Shown here in pieces: positions 15,534 through 16,487 of a stretch of 16,487 bases of DNA. Source of the DNA: JdFR-22 sp046537735 (GTDB lineage Archaea > Halobacteriota > Archaeoglobi > Archaeoglobales > Archaeoglobaceae); assembly GCA_046537735.1 (NCBI GenBank), contig JBKHKH010000030.1, positions 1-16,487 of the forward strand, in the 5' to 3' direction. A program made the position numbers and the translations under genes. The notes beneath the pieces are model-generated. The model had not been told where the DNA came from. It saw only the letters and a list, made by a program, of their open reading frames with translations, and did no database searches. Positions within the stretch are counted from its first letter, which is position 1. Each line of letters opens with the position of its first letter.

Positions 15534-15540
15534 CACCTCC
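15534..15540 (-). promoter_or_regulatory. strong Shine-Dalgarno-like site with no well-placed long ORF
   Basis: The minus strand reads GGAGGTGATGAGTG. It is the best ribosome binding match in the region, but the radical SAM ATG lies 55 nt further on. The nearest starts are an ATG abutting the site and a GTG with a 3-codon frame. Confidence 0.5.
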
Positions 15541-15567
15541 CCTTAAGTTCTGATTCTACTCCGACAC

Positions 15568-15580
15568 ACTTAAGTATTAT
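15568..15580. promoter_or_regulatory. TATA region between the radical SAM and MEMO genes
   Basis: The plus strand reads ACTTAAGTATTAT, centred about 24 nt before the MEMO ATG at 15598, predicting a leaderless transcript. The minus strand reads ATAATACTTAAGT and could start transcription near 15549, just ahead of GGAGGTGATG. The ACTTAAGT core is palindromic. Confidence 0.5.
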
Positions 15581-15597
15581 TTTGAGATACAACCTCT

Positions 15598-16383
15598 ATG
15601 AGGTATCCGGTGGTCGCTGGTCAGTTTTACCCCTCAGACCCGGATTCACTGAGAACAATGCTATCAGAGTTTAGCAAACTGGCTCCAAACCCATCAGTGG
15701 TAGCCTGTGTGTCTCCCCACGCTGGTTATATGTTCTCGGGTAAGACTGCGGGAATGGTCCACTCTCTTCTTTCTGAAGCGGAGACTTACGTTATCGTGGG
15801 TCCAAATCATTCAGGCTTTGGATCAGCAGTAGCTATCTCCATGGATACCTGGGTTACCCCATTGGGAGAAGTAGAAATAGATAAGGAATTTGTTGAGGCC
15901 ATATCTGAAAAGATTATGGATGTCGACGAGACGGCACATAGATATGAGCACTCTCTGGAGGTTCAGGTGCCTTTCCTGCAGTATCTTCATGACGATTTCA
16001 AGATAGTCCCCATCTGTCTGGGAATGCAGGATGAAGAAACGGTAAAGGAGGTAACTGCAGAAATTGCGCAGGCCGAAAAGAAAACAGGGAGAAAAATTGC
16101 CATTGTCGCCTCAAGTGATATGCATCACTTCCTTCCTGAAAGAGACTGCAGGGAGAGGGATAATAAGGTAATTGAAGCTGTTCTATCCATGAATATGTCC
16201 AGATACTTTACAACCATATACGAGCTTCAGGCCAGTGTCTGTGGTTATGGAGCTATTGGAGTGGCTATGGAATACGCTAACCGCATGGGTGGTGATGCTG
16301 AGTTAGTAGATTACTCCACCAGCGGCGAGCTTGCAGGAAAAGAGAGTGTGGTGGGTTATGCTGGAATATCCTTTAAAGTCTGA
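15598..16383 (+). CDS. MEMO1-family protein (AmmeMemoRadiSam system protein B)
   Basis: This is a 261-residue protein of the MEMO family, related in fold to LigB-type extradiol dioxygenases. The expected metal-site residues are visible: His41 in SPHAGYMFSG, His71 in VGPNHSGFG, and Cys215 in ASVCGYGAIG (counterpart of human MEMO1 Cys244). EHSLEVQVPFL (117-127) and SSDMHHF (172-178) are family motifs. Human MEMO1 has been linked to copper or iron handling and redox; the archaeal role is not established. In some genomes the family is associated with AMMECR1 and a distinct radical SAM protein; neither is present here. The ATG has no ribosome binding site but has a TATA element about 24 nt upstream, so it is probably leaderless. 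Length and ends match the family, with no defects. Confidence 0.93.
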   Translation: MRYPVVAGQFYPSDPDSLRTMLSEFSKLAPNPSVVACVSPHAGYMFSGKTAGMVHSLLSEAETYVIVGPNHSGFGSAVAISMDTWVTPLGEVEIDKEFVEAISEKIMDVDETAHRYEHSLEVQVPFLQYLHDDFKIVPICLGMQDEETVKEVTAEIAQAEKKTGRKIAIVASSDMHHFLPERDCRERDNKVIEAVLSMNMSRYFTTIYELQASVCGYGAIGVAMEYANRMGGDAELVDYSTSGELAGKESVVGYAGISFKV

Positions 16384-16420
16384 TCGATCCTTATTATTAA
16401 AATTAACATATTAAAAATAG

Positions 16421-16432
16421 ATTTAAAATAAA
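16421..16432 (+). promoter_or_regulatory. TATA box of the last, partial gene
   Basis: The sequence ATTTAAAATAAATT is centred about 24 nt before ATG 16450 with no ribosome binding site between, the same arrangement as the other apparently leaderless genes in this window. Confidence 0.5.
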
Positions 16433-16449
16433 TTGGCCCGGAAAAATAC

Positions 16450-16487
16450 ATGGACAGTAAGTTAAAGATACTCCTTGTCATGTCAGT
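16450..16487 (+). CDS. start of an unidentified gene (3' truncated)
   Basis: ATG 16450 opens MDSKLKILLVMS and runs to the window edge. A short charged N-terminus followed by a hydrophobic beta-strand-like KILLVMS is common to Rossmann-type proteins such as glycosyltransferases or cobalamin-binding domains, but twelve residues cannot identify a family. The well-placed upstream TATA box supports a real start. Confidence 0.45.
   Translation, partial: MDSKLKILLVMS

Noticed and set aside
15471..15540. C/D box small RNA, because GTGATGA at 15529-15535 (minus) resembles a C box
   Set aside because: No CTGA D or D' box follows at a suitable distance within about 60 nt, and no terminal stem is seen. 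The motif is better explained as a GGAGGTGA ribosome binding site.
14483..16383. AmmeMemoRadiSam system formed by the radical SAM and MEMO genes
   Set aside because: The radical SAM protein has a CxxxCxxC site plus SPASM-like cysteines and lacks the features of the system's own radical SAM enzyme, the genes are divergent, and no AMMECR1 domain is present.

Overview
The window looks like a piece of an archaeal, probably euryarchaeal, chromosome. It has ribosomal protein L40e, a short archaeal-type adenylosuccinate synthase, a MEMO1-family protein and a Trm112-like zinc protein. Several genes have an archaeal TATA box about 24-28 nt upstream of the start codon and no Shine-Dalgarno site, which suggests leaderless mRNAs. 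Other genes use GGTGAT- or AGGAGG-type ribosome binding sites. A methanogen or a methanogen-related lineage fits, but the sequence alone does not fix the genus.

Layout. 1-250: 3' end of a DsrE-family gene (+). 310-4544 (all -): icd, purA, a Trm112-like gene and pyrG, in that transcriptional order. Only the last two are tightly coupled (4 nt gap); purA, icd and the Trm112-like gene each appear to have their own promoter. 4598-7156 (-): a P2-type cation ATPase. 7448-7597 (-): L40e, a 49-residue gene, divergent from a radical SAM/helix-hairpin-helix protein (7696-8856, +) across one symmetric TATA element. 8859-9131 (-): a decayed nucleotidyltransferase. 9247-12912 (-): a 1221-residue secreted protein with seven propeller-like repeats, a metzincin protease, two DUF11-like domains and an EF-hand. 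13304-14437 (+): a second beta-decarboxylating dehydrogenase (isopropylmalate/D-malate/tartrate type) starting at TTG. 14483-15478 (-): a radical SAM protein with a SPASM-like C-terminus, divergent from the MEMO-family gene at 15598-16383 (+). 16450 onward (+): the start of another gene.

Most of the window is housekeeping: nucleotide synthesis (PyrG, PurA), central carbon metabolism (Icd and its paralogue), ion homeostasis and translation. The accessory material is the large secreted protease, the broken nucleotidyltransferase and the two radical SAM genes. I see no CRISPR array, insertion sequence, tRNA, rRNA or obvious multi-gene defence system. The best leads are the secreted propeller-metzincin protein, the unusual transmembrane ion site of the ATPase, the strong but oddly placed ribosome binding site and mini-ORF before the SPASM radical SAM gene, and the shared or orphan promoters around L40e.
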